Shown: positions 48,901-59,654, counted from the first letter of the stretch. The stretch: DNA of 64,000 nt from Cristatella mucedo (GCA_009760855.2 WPIO01000018.1:2295001-2359000), one strand, 5' to 3'. Numbers and translations: made by a program. Notes: generated from the letters alone by a model not told the origin.

Positions 48901-51900
48901 AGCACTATAACAAATACCCTCAATTCTGCTTTCGGCACAAAACATGAAGCCACTCAAAACCTTAGTCTGTCTAACTCAATTCAGCTTATGCCTTTATTCT
49001 GGGTACGGAGCCTATGTTGACGATTAAATATGGTCGAGCGTAACTGCAATCTGACTATGCAGGGTGACACACTAGTGATCCAAATTAAAATCTTAACATG
49101 AAAGACCGTTTTTTATTGGTCAAAAAAGTACCAGACTTTGCATGTCACCGGATCTCAGGCTTGCCGCTGGGAGGCCTACAGATCTAGTAAACACAAGTTG
49201 TTGATTCCAAATATTCGAAAAAACATACGCTACTATGACAAAGCCACAAACCACACATTCGTTCTCACTTTAAAGATAAGAATTTCGATTAAAATGTTTC
49301 ATCAGTCATGGTTACGCGAGAATTCCATCAATTTTTGTTCCCTCAGAAAAATGGCATTATTGGCATTATATATATAGTATTGACATATCAACCGGCAGCC
49401 ATAGATCAAGTCATCAGTGCTGCCAAGTCCGAGGAGAAACTTCACTCTCGCTGAGCCAAACAATTGCATTCCTGATTAGTGATCAAAAGAAAAATACTTG
49501 GTAAGTTTCATGTCGGATATTCAAATGACACCCATTACTCTTCTCCATAGCTGCACGTTATTTAGCTCTCCTTAATTGCATAAAAAGAGACACGCAAAGA
49601 TTCACTTTTGGATCGATGCAAAGGAACTCAAATTTAAGAGTGATAACCCGATCTTACGATCTAGAAAAAAGACTAGGGTTACTCAGAAAGTGTGTAAAGA
49701 AAATCCCTCAGCGTCGTCACTGCCACTGTTTTTATCAAGCATGATATTACTTTCCATTCAGTCGCGTTTTAATTTGCAGCAAATGTAAATTGCCTAGAAA
49801 GAGAGTGAGTTCCCTTAGGGTGCTTTATCAAGTGCATTATAAATAATAATACTATTATTATTATTGTAAGCCTGCTTTCATGCTATTAAGTAGCTATGGT
49901 GAAACTCTGGCCTCATGGCACAACTATAACTTATTCAAGGTATTTCACGCATTTTCGATATTCATTCTTGACTTGAGTTGCTCAATAACTGCAATGGCCT
50001 GCAATAAGATGCTTCCCATTCGTGGGAGGCTCCACATCCAGGCTTGTCAGTAATAAGAGTCGCAGTGGCCATATCACACCAATTCTCACGGACCTCCAAT
50101 TGCTTCAGCCCAAGCATAAACTTTCAGGTTTCATCGCTCACTTTTTTATCTCTTCAATCACTTCCTCCCGCCTACCTACAGGTGTTACTCCCAAAACAAG
50201 CCATGCCGTAACAGCCACTATTTATAATAATACTAATAAAAATGCATTTCTTGTAGCTCACTCAGAGAACTTGATGTCTTTTTTAGGCACCTTACTTTTG
50301 CTGCAAAGGAAGCTTGACCTAGTCGTTAGTTGTAACTTGCTTAATCAAAACAAGTATAGCATGGCTAGAGGTGACACGGACAGGATCAGGATGCAAATTA
50401 GTGTGAAAGCAGCATGCAAAGCCAGATGCATTATCAGGCAAAAGGACAAAAAGCGTGGACCCAATAAATGTTTTGATACATAAATGAGTTGTTAGACTTT
50501 TTTAATGAAGACTAGGCATGACTTAACTCACAAGTGAGTCCCAGGCCTTGGGAGCATAATAACTAAAGGGAAGGTATCCGAAGGACTTAAGGTTCACAAA
50601 CGTATAGGTCAACGATTAGATTGTAAAAAGCGGGTGGTATATTTCTTAGCCTGAAAGAAGTGGATCTGATGCTTCCTTTGCAGTAAATGTAAAGTGCCTC
50701 ATGGAGATAAGTTCTCCGAGGATGCAATTTTTTTTATTATCATTGTTATCATTTTTATCATAAACTGAAAAATAGAGGACGCTCGGACTTTGCTGCTCTC
50801 AGAGTTGAGACACTTCTTAAGGTATATGATTTCATAGGTTTTCAGCTAAGGACACTAGCCGGAGCTGATATTTCAGCATTCGAGCCTCATTATTGGCCCA
50901 GAAGGTAAGGCTCTCACTGTGAACCACCCAGGTCGTGCATTTAAGTTTGTAAGTGGACGATCAACTTTGTCTACTGCAAGCTATAGTCATAGCCATTGAG
51001 GTGCTTATAGAAACGTACATGCGAGAATGTTACATCAGCTAACAAATATGATGCTAGAATATAATAGTGTGACTAAGTGATCCAGCTTTTTGATACATCC
51101 ACCTAATTATGCTAGTAAGTCGTGGCCAAAGCATTAAGAGCATTTAGCATGTTGCTTCGGAACATTAAACGGAATAACTTTTCGGGATATAGATGACAAA
51201 ACGCTTAATGTGAAGACGAATTTCAGTGGTGCCCTCTTATTAAGGCACATTAAGAAGATATTTCTATATAGATGTACTACTTCTTGATCCTGACGTGTAG
51301 GTTAGCGACGAGCCTGCTTAGGATACAAATACAAAACATATCGCATCGACCAAGTGGTTATTTAATGTAATGTATCTCCGTCTGTAACTCCACAAGGCCA
51401 TAAAGACTGCAAGTGTTAAGCAGGAGAATTTTGTAAGTCCACTCACAGCCTTATTGTCTTTCGGAGGGGATTTAGTATCAATGATAATAAAGCACTCGAT
51501 AAAGCACTCTCAGAAAACTAGATCTCTTTCTAGGAGTTTTAAATTTACTGCAAACTGAAACGCGATTAAATGGTGAGTAATATCATGCATGATAAACAAC
51601 ATTAACAACATTGTTAGAGACGACATGCGCAGGGTCAGCTTGCAAGAGCATTTAGTGGCAGCATGAACAGTGTCAGCACGAATAAGCACAAGAAAGACGA
51701 ATCCCAGGCATCCACTAAAGGCTGTCCTCAATAGGTGTGATTTTAAGTTCATTTTAAGTGTGTTTAAGTCAGGAGATGTTCAGGCGCAAGTCGGAAGTGA
51801 GTTCGAGGCTTTGGAGGGGCATACGAAGTAAATGCACGGTTTCCAAAGGATTGGAGGCTTATACGAGGTATTGATAAACTGTTCGATTCCAATAAGCAAG

Positions 51901-54900
51901 TGGTATGATGCTTGGCCTGGTGGGGGAGTAGATCTGAGAGATAGTTTGGAGCCAAAGAATTAGGTGACCTACAACTGAGTGACACAACCTTGAAGTCAAT
52001 CCGATGCTTGACTGGGAGCCAGTGCAGGTTGGTGAGAAATGGTGTAATGTGGCAGCTGCGAGGTCACTATAGCCTAGCTCGGGAGTTTTTCACCAGTTGT
52101 AATTGCATGATTGCACATGCCGGTAGGCCAGCAAGCAGTAAGTTATACAACTCAAGACCGGATGTCACACATGGAAGGACCAACTTAGACATGGTATCCT
52201 TTTAATTTTAGCGATGTTATGTAGCTGAAAGTAGGCAGAGTTGATTGTGGAGCTGATGTGGTAATCTTACGAGGTGTCACTTTAGAACATGACACCTATA
52301 GTTTGAGCTGATTCAACAAGATCTATGATGGCAGAGCCTATTGCGAGCGTCAGCCTCTCTAATTTGTGAATCACGATGGTTTTGCCCATGGCTAGTAAGT
52401 TAGTTTTTTTGTCGCTTAGTTTTTGAAAATTCTCTGCAATCCATGTGCTGATGTCACCAATGCATGCAGCAAGTGAGTTGACAGAATTTAAGATACTCGA
52501 AGGCTGGGCGACATCAAAGCATAGGTGCGACTGAGTGTCATTCGCATAGAAGGGAAAGCCTATATTGTGCTTTGCGATCACATCAACAAGGTGGAGAGTA
52601 TAGCCAAGAGACCTCGTCTCGCGCAACAAAGACAAAGTGGGAAGCTCAGAAGAGTTAAGTAAACAGTTGAGGTTATGAGTAGAATGGAAATAGCTGCTCA
52701 GGACCACTAGAAAGGATGACTAATATTCGCCAGAAGTAGAGGATTTGTCGGTGTGTAAGAATTGCTGAAGTGAGTTCCATGGTCTAGGACCTGCAAGACT
52801 AATACTTTTGTCGCCAACTGTCTTTAAGCAGAGGAATGGCACAGCTAATTTTGTCCAAAAAGGACCTTACGGCACGAGGACACAGAAACTAGTGCAGCAG
52901 TTCAGCTAGGTACGACGGAGCCACGCCGTGGCAGGCCTTGTGGGTCGACGTAGGAACCTAGTTGTGTTATCAGTAGCTCAAGCGGCATCCAGCTAAGCTG
53001 TTTTAGCAAAGGAGACGCATGCTCAAACCCCAGGGACTCGAAGTCTAGCCTTGCAGCCATATTCATAGTCAGCTGCAGTGGCCTAGTTGGTTTCTATGGT
53101 AGCTCATTAAAAAGGAACCCTCATGAATCAAGCCGAGACAGAAGTGAGGAGCTAGTTAAATCTTTTGCACGCCCTTGTGGAAGACAGCTACAAATCTTGG
53201 ATTCCGATCGGACGAGATGGTAAGCTGTAGAAGCAGTCTTCTGAATAAATATTTTAAAATGTATACAGCTTTCGGAAACGGCTGCCCAATTTTAAATACA
53301 CTGTGATGGTCGCATAACAGCATCACCTATTAGAAAGGCAAAGCCTTTTAATTCAGCCACACGCTTAGGGTATCCTATGAGCACCGGTTCGGTTTTATCG
53401 TCATTAAGCAGCAAGAAGTTTCCCGACATGAGAGATCGAGTGTTGACAAGGTAAGCAACCAGTTTCACAGTTGCTTCCGCAGATTATAACGCTTTGAATG
53501 AAAAATGCAGCTGAGTACCGTCAACATAAAAGTTGTATTGTATTTCCTGGGCCTTAATCACTTACCTGTTGTTTGAATATAAATGGAGACCACAGCAAGC
53601 GACCGAGTATGGAACCTCGAGGGACTCTGCAGGTGAGTCATCCCGTGTGTGAGAAATGACCCCCACACGACCCAGATTGAACGCGATCAGACAAGTACGA
53701 TTTAACCAAGCCACTGTTTCGTCTTCCCGACCGATCGTAGTTCTCAATCATTCGATTAGAACATTGTCATCAATGGTGTTGAAGAGAGCTGACAGGTCAA
53801 GCAGAGCAAGGTCGATGACATTCTTGTCATCGTCGTCCTATAGAATGTCATTGATAACACAGAAGAGCAGTTTCAGTTGAATGCTATGCTAGAACCCCGA
53901 TAGAAATATTTCTGACAATTAATTGTTGTCAATAGTTGCCACCAGATGCTTACCGATCATTTTTTAATAATCTTTGACAACAAGGAACAAGGAAAACTGG
54001 GTGATAGTTTGAAATAACATCTATTACTAATCCAGGCTTTTAACGTATCGATCTAACAATATCTGGTTTGAAGGACTTGGGTATGACCCCATTTTTCAAA
54101 GAAGCATTACAAGTTTATGTTAAGGTAGGGCTAAGTTTTTTCTGCCAGTGAAGATCACGAGAAGATGATGAGGGTCTTTAAGAGACGAGCTCTTTTTGCT
54201 TGACCTTATCAAGGTAGCATCACCGAATTCTGCAACCTAAGTTCAAGTCTGTACTTAATCCGGCACATCGGCAATATTTTTTGGAAATTTAAAGGAATCT
54301 TGGCGACTCTGTATTTGCATAGAAGGAAATAGAGCATGCTTTTCAAGAGCACTCCTGATCGTCATATTCACTGCATCACTGACAGTTTTGAGGCTGTTGA
54401 TCGAGTCTAAATGCCGATCAAGAAGTGCTTCACCACAAACAGATTTTAAAAATGTGTCAATGTCAATGCTTTTTAAGTTACGTCGCTTGTCAAATTCGAC
54501 GTTGCACTGTACATAAAAGTTAGCCGGAACAGTAAAAAAGACCTAACAACGATCTGAGAGGCTCAGCCGTCACAGTTGTCTGGCTGTGTATAGGGTTGCC
54601 AACGTGAAATCTTCAGCAATCAGTGACGGCCTGTCACACACAAATATTTTAGAGAGGTACTGTGAAATCTACTCTATAAGCAAGTTTAGACAGCCATAAT
54701 TAGGTCGGTATATCACGACAGTGAGAGGTATTGTCGTTGATGAATACCTGATTGCAACTGATACAAACGATGGCCCATGCAAAAATCTGCACAGCATATA
54801 GCCAAAAGATTCGTGAACAACAATTGCAACCCTGCTACTAACTTTGTCAGAACACTTGGATTGATTGAATGAAAACCCGGGTGGAGCTGTCTCAGAAATA

Positions 54901-55902
54901 AAGCTATTGAAACAAGGGTTCCTCCAAGTTTCGGTAAGCAGAAATGCATCAAGGTAATCCTGGACCACCCGATCGGGGATAAGTAACCCTTCGGTTGTTA
55001 GCGAGCTGTCATTATTAGGACCGAATTAAAGAGGCTAGCCAAAAATTGAGTGACGGCGATGAAGTGGCTCGTATTCACGTCGGCCTGCATCCGGCACGGC
55101 AGATGCCAGCCCCTCTAACTTGAACGGAAATTTAGTAAAGGCCGCCGGTCGACGTTTTGCAACCTGCTGGGCCACGGCAGATGACCTACTACAGCAACGA
55201 GTAATAATCAGTGCTTTAAACTTACTGGTCGTAGGCTTGATAGCCGAGCTGTTGATTGAGCTAAGACAGGAGACAGGCAGTTTCTCACTGACCTGGAAGA
55301 AGGCCTGCCAGTAGGTAATGGTGACATCGCACCTTATGCGAGGCAGGTCCTGTTTTATGTATTATATCCAAAGACAGCTCATAAATAGGCACAGCAAAGA
55401 TAGCAGCGGAATACCTGAAGGTATCGGGGAGAAATTAGGTAAATATCCACATCGCACTTAGAGTCGCCCGAGGATGCTCACCAGAGCCGGGAGGAATGGA
55501 AAGGTTACAAGAATTAACATTGCAGAGCTAACGTTTATGTGAGAAATGTATTCAATTAAAGTAGACACTTTTAGGAGTATAGATCAGTAAGCCATTGCCA
55601 TGGAGAAAACAGTAATATCACTATTAGAATTAACACAACGCCTGCAAACGTAAAGCGATTAATTCAGATGACATTTTATCTTTGCCAGATGTAACTGCAA
55701 AATGAATTCTGCTACAATTACCTGATCTAGGGACGCTCCATATAATCACATCATCGGGCCTTACGTCTTCGTAGTTGTATACCTGTTTCAGCCTCGAGAA
55801 AGGCGACATATTCTCGTTAAAGGTTACGCCTTGGTACGTGTAGGCCGGACTGGAATGATGATCTTTTTCCACTATGATCTGCAAAAAATTGACGGCATTC
55901 AT
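39814..55902 (-). CDS. Gene C: cytosolic sulfotransferase (SULT1-like), seven exons, complete
   Basis: Predicted PAPS-dependent cytosolic sulfotransferase; substrate unknown. Seven exons (55902-55722, 47352-47228, 43791-43672, 43583-43460, 43367-43279, 40155-40017, 39914-39814) total 879 nt, or 292 aa plus stop, close to the usual 295. Phases 1,0,0,1,0,1 equal those of gene B. Motifs: P-loop VPRSGTHW (57-64, Lys replaced by Arg), catalytic His126 in LTHLP, Arg148 and Ser156 in YVDRDLRDVAVS, RKG (258-260) with W265, dimer motif KNVFTVHQLE (266-275). Introns 1, 2 and 5 are 8.4, 3.4 and 3.1 kb and full of LINE/SINE fragments; introns 3, 4 and 6 are about 90-100 bp. AATAAA lies about 200 nt after the stop. 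Exons 1-2 lie in duplication copy 2 and pair with gene A. A linking transcript would prove that 55.8 and 47.3 kb join. Confidence 0.92.
40017..40155 (-). CDS. Gene C exon 6
   Basis: Acceptor tttgcaacag|GATCTG and donor CGTAAAG|gtttgg; 139 nt. It encodes VKRISDFLNKNLDEQ and ends SLFVRK plus the first base of Gly. Confidence 0.93.
40185..40385 (-). mobile_element. LINE-1 3' end fragment
   Basis: cgccctcagacaacttaatc, tctttctaggcgctttac, atgcaccgagtcagcatgca: hairpin and 3' untranslated part in reverse, 30 bp upstream of gene C exon 6, in intron 5 and sense to the gene. Confidence 0.88.
41000..41850 (-). mobile_element. Old LINE-1-like remnant
   Basis: Minus strand: LEICKSLLVGLPLTIFVTSL and KLVQNSVLSFFGC match LDFCNSLLIGLPACAIRRLQLVQNS in order. 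WKSLSTDIQ matches the WNSLPTCIR block. It is heavily diverged and in gene C intron 5. Confidence 0.75.
42430..42600 (+). mobile_element. SINE-2, degenerate
   Basis: Plus strand: ctggtttggcccagaggtgc (A-box region), gagtcgtgggttcgagccca (B-box), then a decayed tail atgaagcccatgaatggaga. Confidence 0.6.
42635..42765 (-). mobile_element. LINE-1 3' untranslated fragment
   Basis: ctgtaaaggaagctcaatcg, agaggtgacatgcacagggt and gtatggttagtggtgg match the LINE-1 3' part in reverse. It is in gene C intron 5. Confidence 0.65.
43279..43367 (-). CDS. Gene C exon 5
   Basis: Acceptor agttatag|CAGCTC and donor AAGGCG|gtgagt; 89 nt. It encodes SAPWWSTIKDFE and VNVLGMHYEEMKA, the VLFLxYEDMK block. Confidence 0.93.
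43460..43583 (-). CDS. Gene C exon 4 (PAPS 3'-phosphate site)
   Basis: Acceptor aatttttag|GTAATC and donor GGAAAGT|gtaagt; 124 nt, phase 1. It encodes VIYVDRDLRDVAVSQFNF, then WEQFFEDWFLNGK, as in the family. Confidence 0.94.
43672..43791 (-). CDS. Gene C exon 3 (catalytic His)
   Basis: Acceptor tgtcgacag|GTCAAC and donor GCCAAG|gtacgt; 120 nt. It encodes VPSPRVILTHLPFRMLP and VQQGEAK, the canonical SPRxxxTHLP block; the Lys of KTHLP is Leu. Confidence 0.94.
45535..45695 (+). mobile_element. SINE-1
   Basis: It has taggtaaggcggctgc, gacctcggcccgaggtcg, B-box ggttcgattcgc, ggtgggcgattc and gcggtggtgatagccgtaaa. It ends a few bases before the first bases that align with window position 1. It lies in gene C intron 2. 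Confidence 0.75.
46572..46668 (-). mobile_element. LINE-1 3' tail fragment (duplicate)
   Basis: Counterpart of 893-990. Its outer hairpin arm, gcgctttac, is better preserved than in copy 1. Confidence 0.75.
47228..47352 (-). CDS. Gene C exon 2
   Basis: Acceptor tggttttag|GAACTC and donor AAGCGG|gtgagt; 125 nt. It encodes THWTGDIATK, DGDIEKARN and YFSYEIGNP. The gtgagt donor keeps phase 0 into exon 3; the gtagag site 25 nt further on would not. Confidence 0.9.
48060..48235 (+). mobile_element. SINE-1 (duplicate of 2385-2560)
   Basis: Same insertion as in copy 1, with B-box ggttcgaatcc. It keeps gtggtgatggccgtagaggg. It lies in gene C intron 1. Confidence 0.75.
48236..49724. other. Part of gene C intron 1, no gene seen
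   Basis: A+T-rich. From 48643 on this belongs to the 4.4 kb that copy 1 lacks. No repeat family noticed before the LINE tail at 49725. Confidence 0.55.
49725..49870 (+). mobile_element. LINE-1 3' end
   Basis: tttatcaagcatgatattac, gcagcaaatgtaaattgcct, agaaagagagtgagttccct, tagggtgctttatcaagtgc and an ATT-rich tail. Confidence 0.88.
50010..50215 (+). mobile_element. LINE-1-like C-terminal remnant, interrupted
   Basis: SRSGHITPILTDLQLLQPK corresponds to ELRSCHITPLLADLHWLPVK. It breaks off at about 50215, where a minus-strand LINE tail begins. Confidence 0.7.
50220..50665 (-). mobile_element. LINE-1 3' end nested in another LINE
   Basis: Reverse orientation: tttataataatactaataa tail, then ctcagagaacttgatgtct, gaggtgacacggacaggatc and ggaccaataaatg-like words, ending in gcgggtggtatatttcttag. 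Confidence 0.75.
50670..50760 (+). mobile_element. LINE-1 3' tail, probable continuation of 50010-50215
   Basis: gcagtaaatgtaaagtgcct, ggagataagttctcc (inner stem ggaga/tctcc), then a T-rich attattatc tail. Confidence 0.7.
50885..51055 (+). mobile_element. SINE-1, degenerate
   Basis: tggcccagaaggtaagg (A-box region), caggtcgtgcatttaag (decayed B-box), gtggacgatc and a catagccattgaggtgc body match the family order. It lies in the 4.4 kb that copy 1 has lost. Confidence 0.55.
51485..52715 (-). mobile_element. LINE-1, 5'-truncated, joined to the CYFHAT-type module
   Basis: Minus strand: FYANDTQSHLCFD (motif C, ADD changed to AND), LERLTLAIGSAIIDLVESA, C-terminal remnants, and a tail at 51485. 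Its 5' end (52620-52710) is the module also seen at 9840 and 21020. It lies in gene C intron 1, sense to the gene, in the part absent from copy 1. Confidence 0.88.
52720..55330 (-). mobile_element. LINE-2 (duplicate, keeps its 3' coding end)
   Basis: Duplicate of 2966-5580. The endonuclease (LDAFLLTETWR, 54968-54669) and RT motif A (53830-53760, Asp replaced: ALFNTID) are present. The C-terminal part runs on without a break through 53047 to about 52720, with HASPLLKQLSWMP and SISLAGPRPWNSLQQFLH in shifting frames. It lacks about 330 bp of linker present in copy 1 (4141-4474). It is inactive. Confidence 0.85.
55722..55902 (-). CDS. Gene C exon 1 (P-loop exon)
   Basis: Donor AGATCAG|gtaatt, phase 1. 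It encodes AYTYQGVTF and DDVIIWSVPRS. The ATG at 55902 is chosen as the nearest upstream one giving a family-like N-terminus. An earlier in-frame ATG (55953), or an acceptor at attttttgcag|ATCATAG (exon from 55878) preceded by another exon, are alternatives. Confidence 0.83.
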
Positions 55903-57744
55903 GTCATTCCTGTCATAAAAGATTAAATAAGGCCGCTTTAAAGTTTCTACCACTGAGTTCCCAACCCATCCGAAAACCGAATCATTACCAGATTAAATGG
56001 CTATTTTTTTATGGAAGAACTTCTTTAGCTTTCCCTTCAGGTTTTCAGCTCCGGCTGACTTTATGTACTTGGTTCGGGGATATTTCAGCAACTGCTTGGG
56101 CTGTGGCTTATAACCAACTGAATCAAATTGCATTTACGTTGCTCAGTGTTTATGTCCATTTGAAAGTACAGAGGTTTAAGCGCAAGTATTCTGATTAAAT
56201 GAAATTAAAGATTGAGGACAGCCAATGCTATCCGACCTTGGCCTAATCTCAACCGAACAGCTCTGATAACAATATCTCCTTGGCTTGATCAATGTGACTC
56301 GGATAGAATGGTGGATTTTATTATTCGTGTCCAGATGTTTCTCAGAACAAGCTTCGGATACGGAAAAGGTCTTCAGATTTCAATTTTAGAAGTCAGAGAC
56401 TGCAATTTTTCAAATCAAAATAAACAATGATAAAACATTCTTCGTATTTGTCTTTAATTAACTGCCAAGGTCAACAGAACATGTGTCAATTTCAAAATAT
56501 TCATTAGGCCTTGGCCTACTGCTTTTGATTTTGCAAATTTAACACTATTGCAAACAAGCTGTTCAGGTATATACGAACCTAAAAATAGATAGACCTGTAA
56601 ATACAAACACAAATGTAAATACAGATATGTTGAAAATAAATTCAGCTGGCAAAATGTGATATTAAAACTGATTCACCTCAATATCTGATGTGAATATCTT
56701 TGCTGATAATCATATAGCCTGTAACTTCTCATGTAGAGTAAAACATAGTTTTGTGTCCGGAAACATAGTAGAGTGGATTAACCGGAAATTCACTCGTTAT
56801 GGAATCACAAAATAGTACCGAAAATGAATTCTTGATTGATGGAATATTCTATTGAACGAATGAAAGCTAACAACCAGCTATATCTTTGCTTGCTCTTCGG
56901 CAACCGTCAGTGATACCTATGCCTATAAGTACAGCTACAAACCCCGAATATCATCCCAAAACTACAGTACTAATTGCTATAAATCCCGTGTAATGCATGT
57001 AAACTAATATAGCTTCCAGATACCAATGCTGTCTTCACATACTTTAGCTTTCCGTGGACCTCAAGAAAAGATGCAATTACTTCGGTCCCCAGTGAACGAC
57101 ACAAGTTTATAAATGCTTACACCGATAACTTTAGCCGACACTCACTCAAAAACCATCTTAAGAGATTTGATGCATATCGAGTGTGAGGTAGATTGAGAAA
57201 ATATTTAGCATGCATCTTCCTGATATCAAGGTTTTAACATGGCTAGGTGCTTCATTAAAAGCGCGTCTATCGTGGTGCTTTTTCTGCAGCCTCCATTAAT
57301 AGCAAGACAGTGCAAAATAAAGGTGAAAGAAATAATTTTTAAAATATTTTAAATAAGGGTATCAATTGCACACTATAGAATATATTTATCAGTAGAATTC
57401 TCTTGAATTCGCTTTTTAAAAGCTCCGTTGCAAAATAGTTTAGAATACCTTTGTGAACGAATATGCTGTCTGTAATAGCTCTATGATTTATAAGTCCTGG
57501 TGTCCCGTCAGTAAAGTAATAGTTCCTAACGGATCCACAGTAATTAAAATATTCAGGTTCCAGATCCTGATTTTTAATTGAGTCATTATATTTTTGCCGA
57601 GTGTAACTTGCTGAAGTACAAAACCTCCAACCACCGATGCATGAAAAAACTGGGTACGATACACTAGCTTTTTTTGGTTACAATATATTATTTACTGAGT
57701 CTGCATTTGCTGGTTAAATAAACTGCAGTGTGTATTCAGTATTA
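55903..57744. other. Spacer upstream of gene C (duplicate of 6155-8004)
   Basis: Non-coding by the same criteria. A block at about 56560-56690 is nearly identical to 6820-6950, better than its surroundings. Confidence 0.6.
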
Positions 57745-58812
57745 AATTCGCCACTTGATAATAGCCAAGGACCTTGTTATCCATAGTCAGGCTGTTCAGG
57801 AGAAGCTAGATGCATTTCTGCCTAACATAACTTGGATGACTCCTTGTTCCAGTAGCTGTCTAATAATAATAATAATTCACTTGATAAAGCGCCCTCAGAG
57901 AACTTAATCTCTCTCTAGGTGCTCTGCTGTATTTGAGACCATCCCTCCCGGGTTCTCATTCTTTCAGTCATCGAGTTCCAATAAGGTTGGTAGCTGTTGC
58001 TAGCGAATTCTTTGGCCATACGATATCCATGCGGTTTTTTGCAAGGGCCATCGCTTGAACCAGTTGCAATCAGGCTCTCATTAAAGACAGTACCTAGAAT
58101 TGTTTTCATATACAGACCTTTGCAGACTTTTGAAAGCTGTTTATATAAGATCTTTCTGAGTTTCTCGTTACGATACTTGTGTGCGACAGGCAGGTACTGA
58201 TTGCGGGTGACTTCAATATTCACGTTGGCAACCCTATAAGCAGCCAGGTCAACTAAATTCTTGACTGTCTGGAGAATTTTGGTTTGGTCCAACACGTTAA
58301 TCTTGTCACCATGCATTCGGCTATATCCTAGATCTCGTGATTAGTAAGGATGTCTGCCCCACTGCTGTTGTGGTGTGCCAGCTGACCCTGTCAAGTCATT
58401 GTTCGGTCTTTTCTGGGGTATCTGCATGGGATGTGGCTGCATTGATAAGGTCTAGTAAAAAGATTACATCTCCTAAAGACCTTCCATCATCTCCGTGACT
58501 TTCAGTGGCACACCAGCAGGGGCAGGACTCTGCAACTAGGCTTTTCTGTCATGAGCTTCGCAGTTGCCACATCATGCCACTTCTTGCAGCCGTGCACTCG
58601 CTACCAGTGAAGCAACGGATCGACTTTAAGTTCATCTGGCTCACTCTTAGGTCACTTTATTCTTTGGCTCAAACCTATCTCTCAGATCTACTCCCCCACT
58701 GGGCCCAGCAGCATACCAACCTCTTTTTGGAATCCAACAGTTTACCAATACTCCTAACGAACCTCATTTAATTTGGAGTCCATGCATTTATTTTGTATTC
58801 TCTCAAAGCCGG
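57745..58812 (+). mobile_element. LINE, internally deleted (duplicate), 3' end lost
   Basis: Same endonuclease-to-C-terminus join as 8005-9330. It is interrupted by a tiny LINE tail at 57858-57922. It stops at about 58812, inside the motif KAWNS, where copy 2 jumps to sequence matching 11113. Confidence 0.85.
57858..57922 (-). mobile_element. Tail-only LINE-1 insertion specific to copy 2
   Basis: taataataataataattcac and then tgataaagcgccctcagag, up to ctctctctaggtgctct: the 3' hairpin and (ATT)n of LINE-1 and nothing else. The empty site in copy 1 is agctgcctatttgag (about 8115). The flanks here, agctgtct and gctgtatttgag, suggest a short target-site duplication of about 5-7 bp. Confidence 0.8.
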
Positions 58813-59654
58813 GAACTCCTTCGTGAGCACTTGTTTTTATAGTTTTAATTTTAAAAACGCAGAGAAAACCATCACTTAAAAACAATTCAGAATTAGTAAA
58901 ATTATGCTCGAGTGAATGACTTTAAAGATTCAAATAATTTGCTTAGAATAATCTAAGACTATCTATTTACAAGTACTTTTTGTATGCTGTCGCGGAAGCA
59001 AGATCAAGTGGTTTACAGCAACTTCCACAATGTCAAAAAGCGTAGCACAATTCAAGATGATAAGCACAAGGTCAACATGCAAATACGGTTAGAAGCACAA
59101 TGCACCATGTCGGCTCGCATATGCACAGTCGTACGTTCAAAATGAACCACCAAATGCTGTAATGAACACAAACATTTTAGGTTCTTTCTAAATGTCATCG
59201 TGTCAGGGAATGTCGTGACGTAGGTCGGAATTGAGTTCTAGGGTTCAGGGTTGAAGGAACCTGGTTTCCAAAAAATATGAGGCAAGTGCTTGGCGCAGCT
59301 AAAAAATTCGTTTCACTAAGCGGGTTGTGCGAGGCCTAGCCTGGTTAAGGAAGTAGTTCTGATTGGTAGGCTGAAGCCGGAGATTGAAAAGCTACACAAG
59401 TTTGTGCCTAAAGCTTGATATTGCTGTGCTGTTTGACTGGAAGCTAGTGCACGTTTTCTAGAACTGGTCGGGATAAGCCATATGCAGATAATTAACAGGC
59501 TGTGACTTCAATTAGTTTAAGCTGCTCGTTAAGTAAATTTTCTAAAACTAAAAGCATGTGGCCAATTATATACCTATTAACTATTCTTGTTAGGGGAAAG
59601 CGTAGCCACATATAAGTAGCTTGCATTCACTCGTGTAGCTGAGCCCTCAATGCT
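58813..59654. other. Non-coding stretch downstream of gene D
   Basis: Matches 11113-11942; from about 59020 on, only a few bases differ. No gene seen. Confidence 0.55.

Noticed and set aside
48643-53053. 4.4-kb insertion with a 7-bp target-site duplication (a transposon)
   Set aside because: No inverted or long terminal repeats at its ends, and LINE-2 coding sequence crosses the right boundary, so a deletion in copy 1 explains it better.
57915-58316. 133-codon minus-strand open frame
   Set aside because: It is the reverse of a plus-strand LINE endonuclease (GDFN region) and is not open at the matching place in copy 1.
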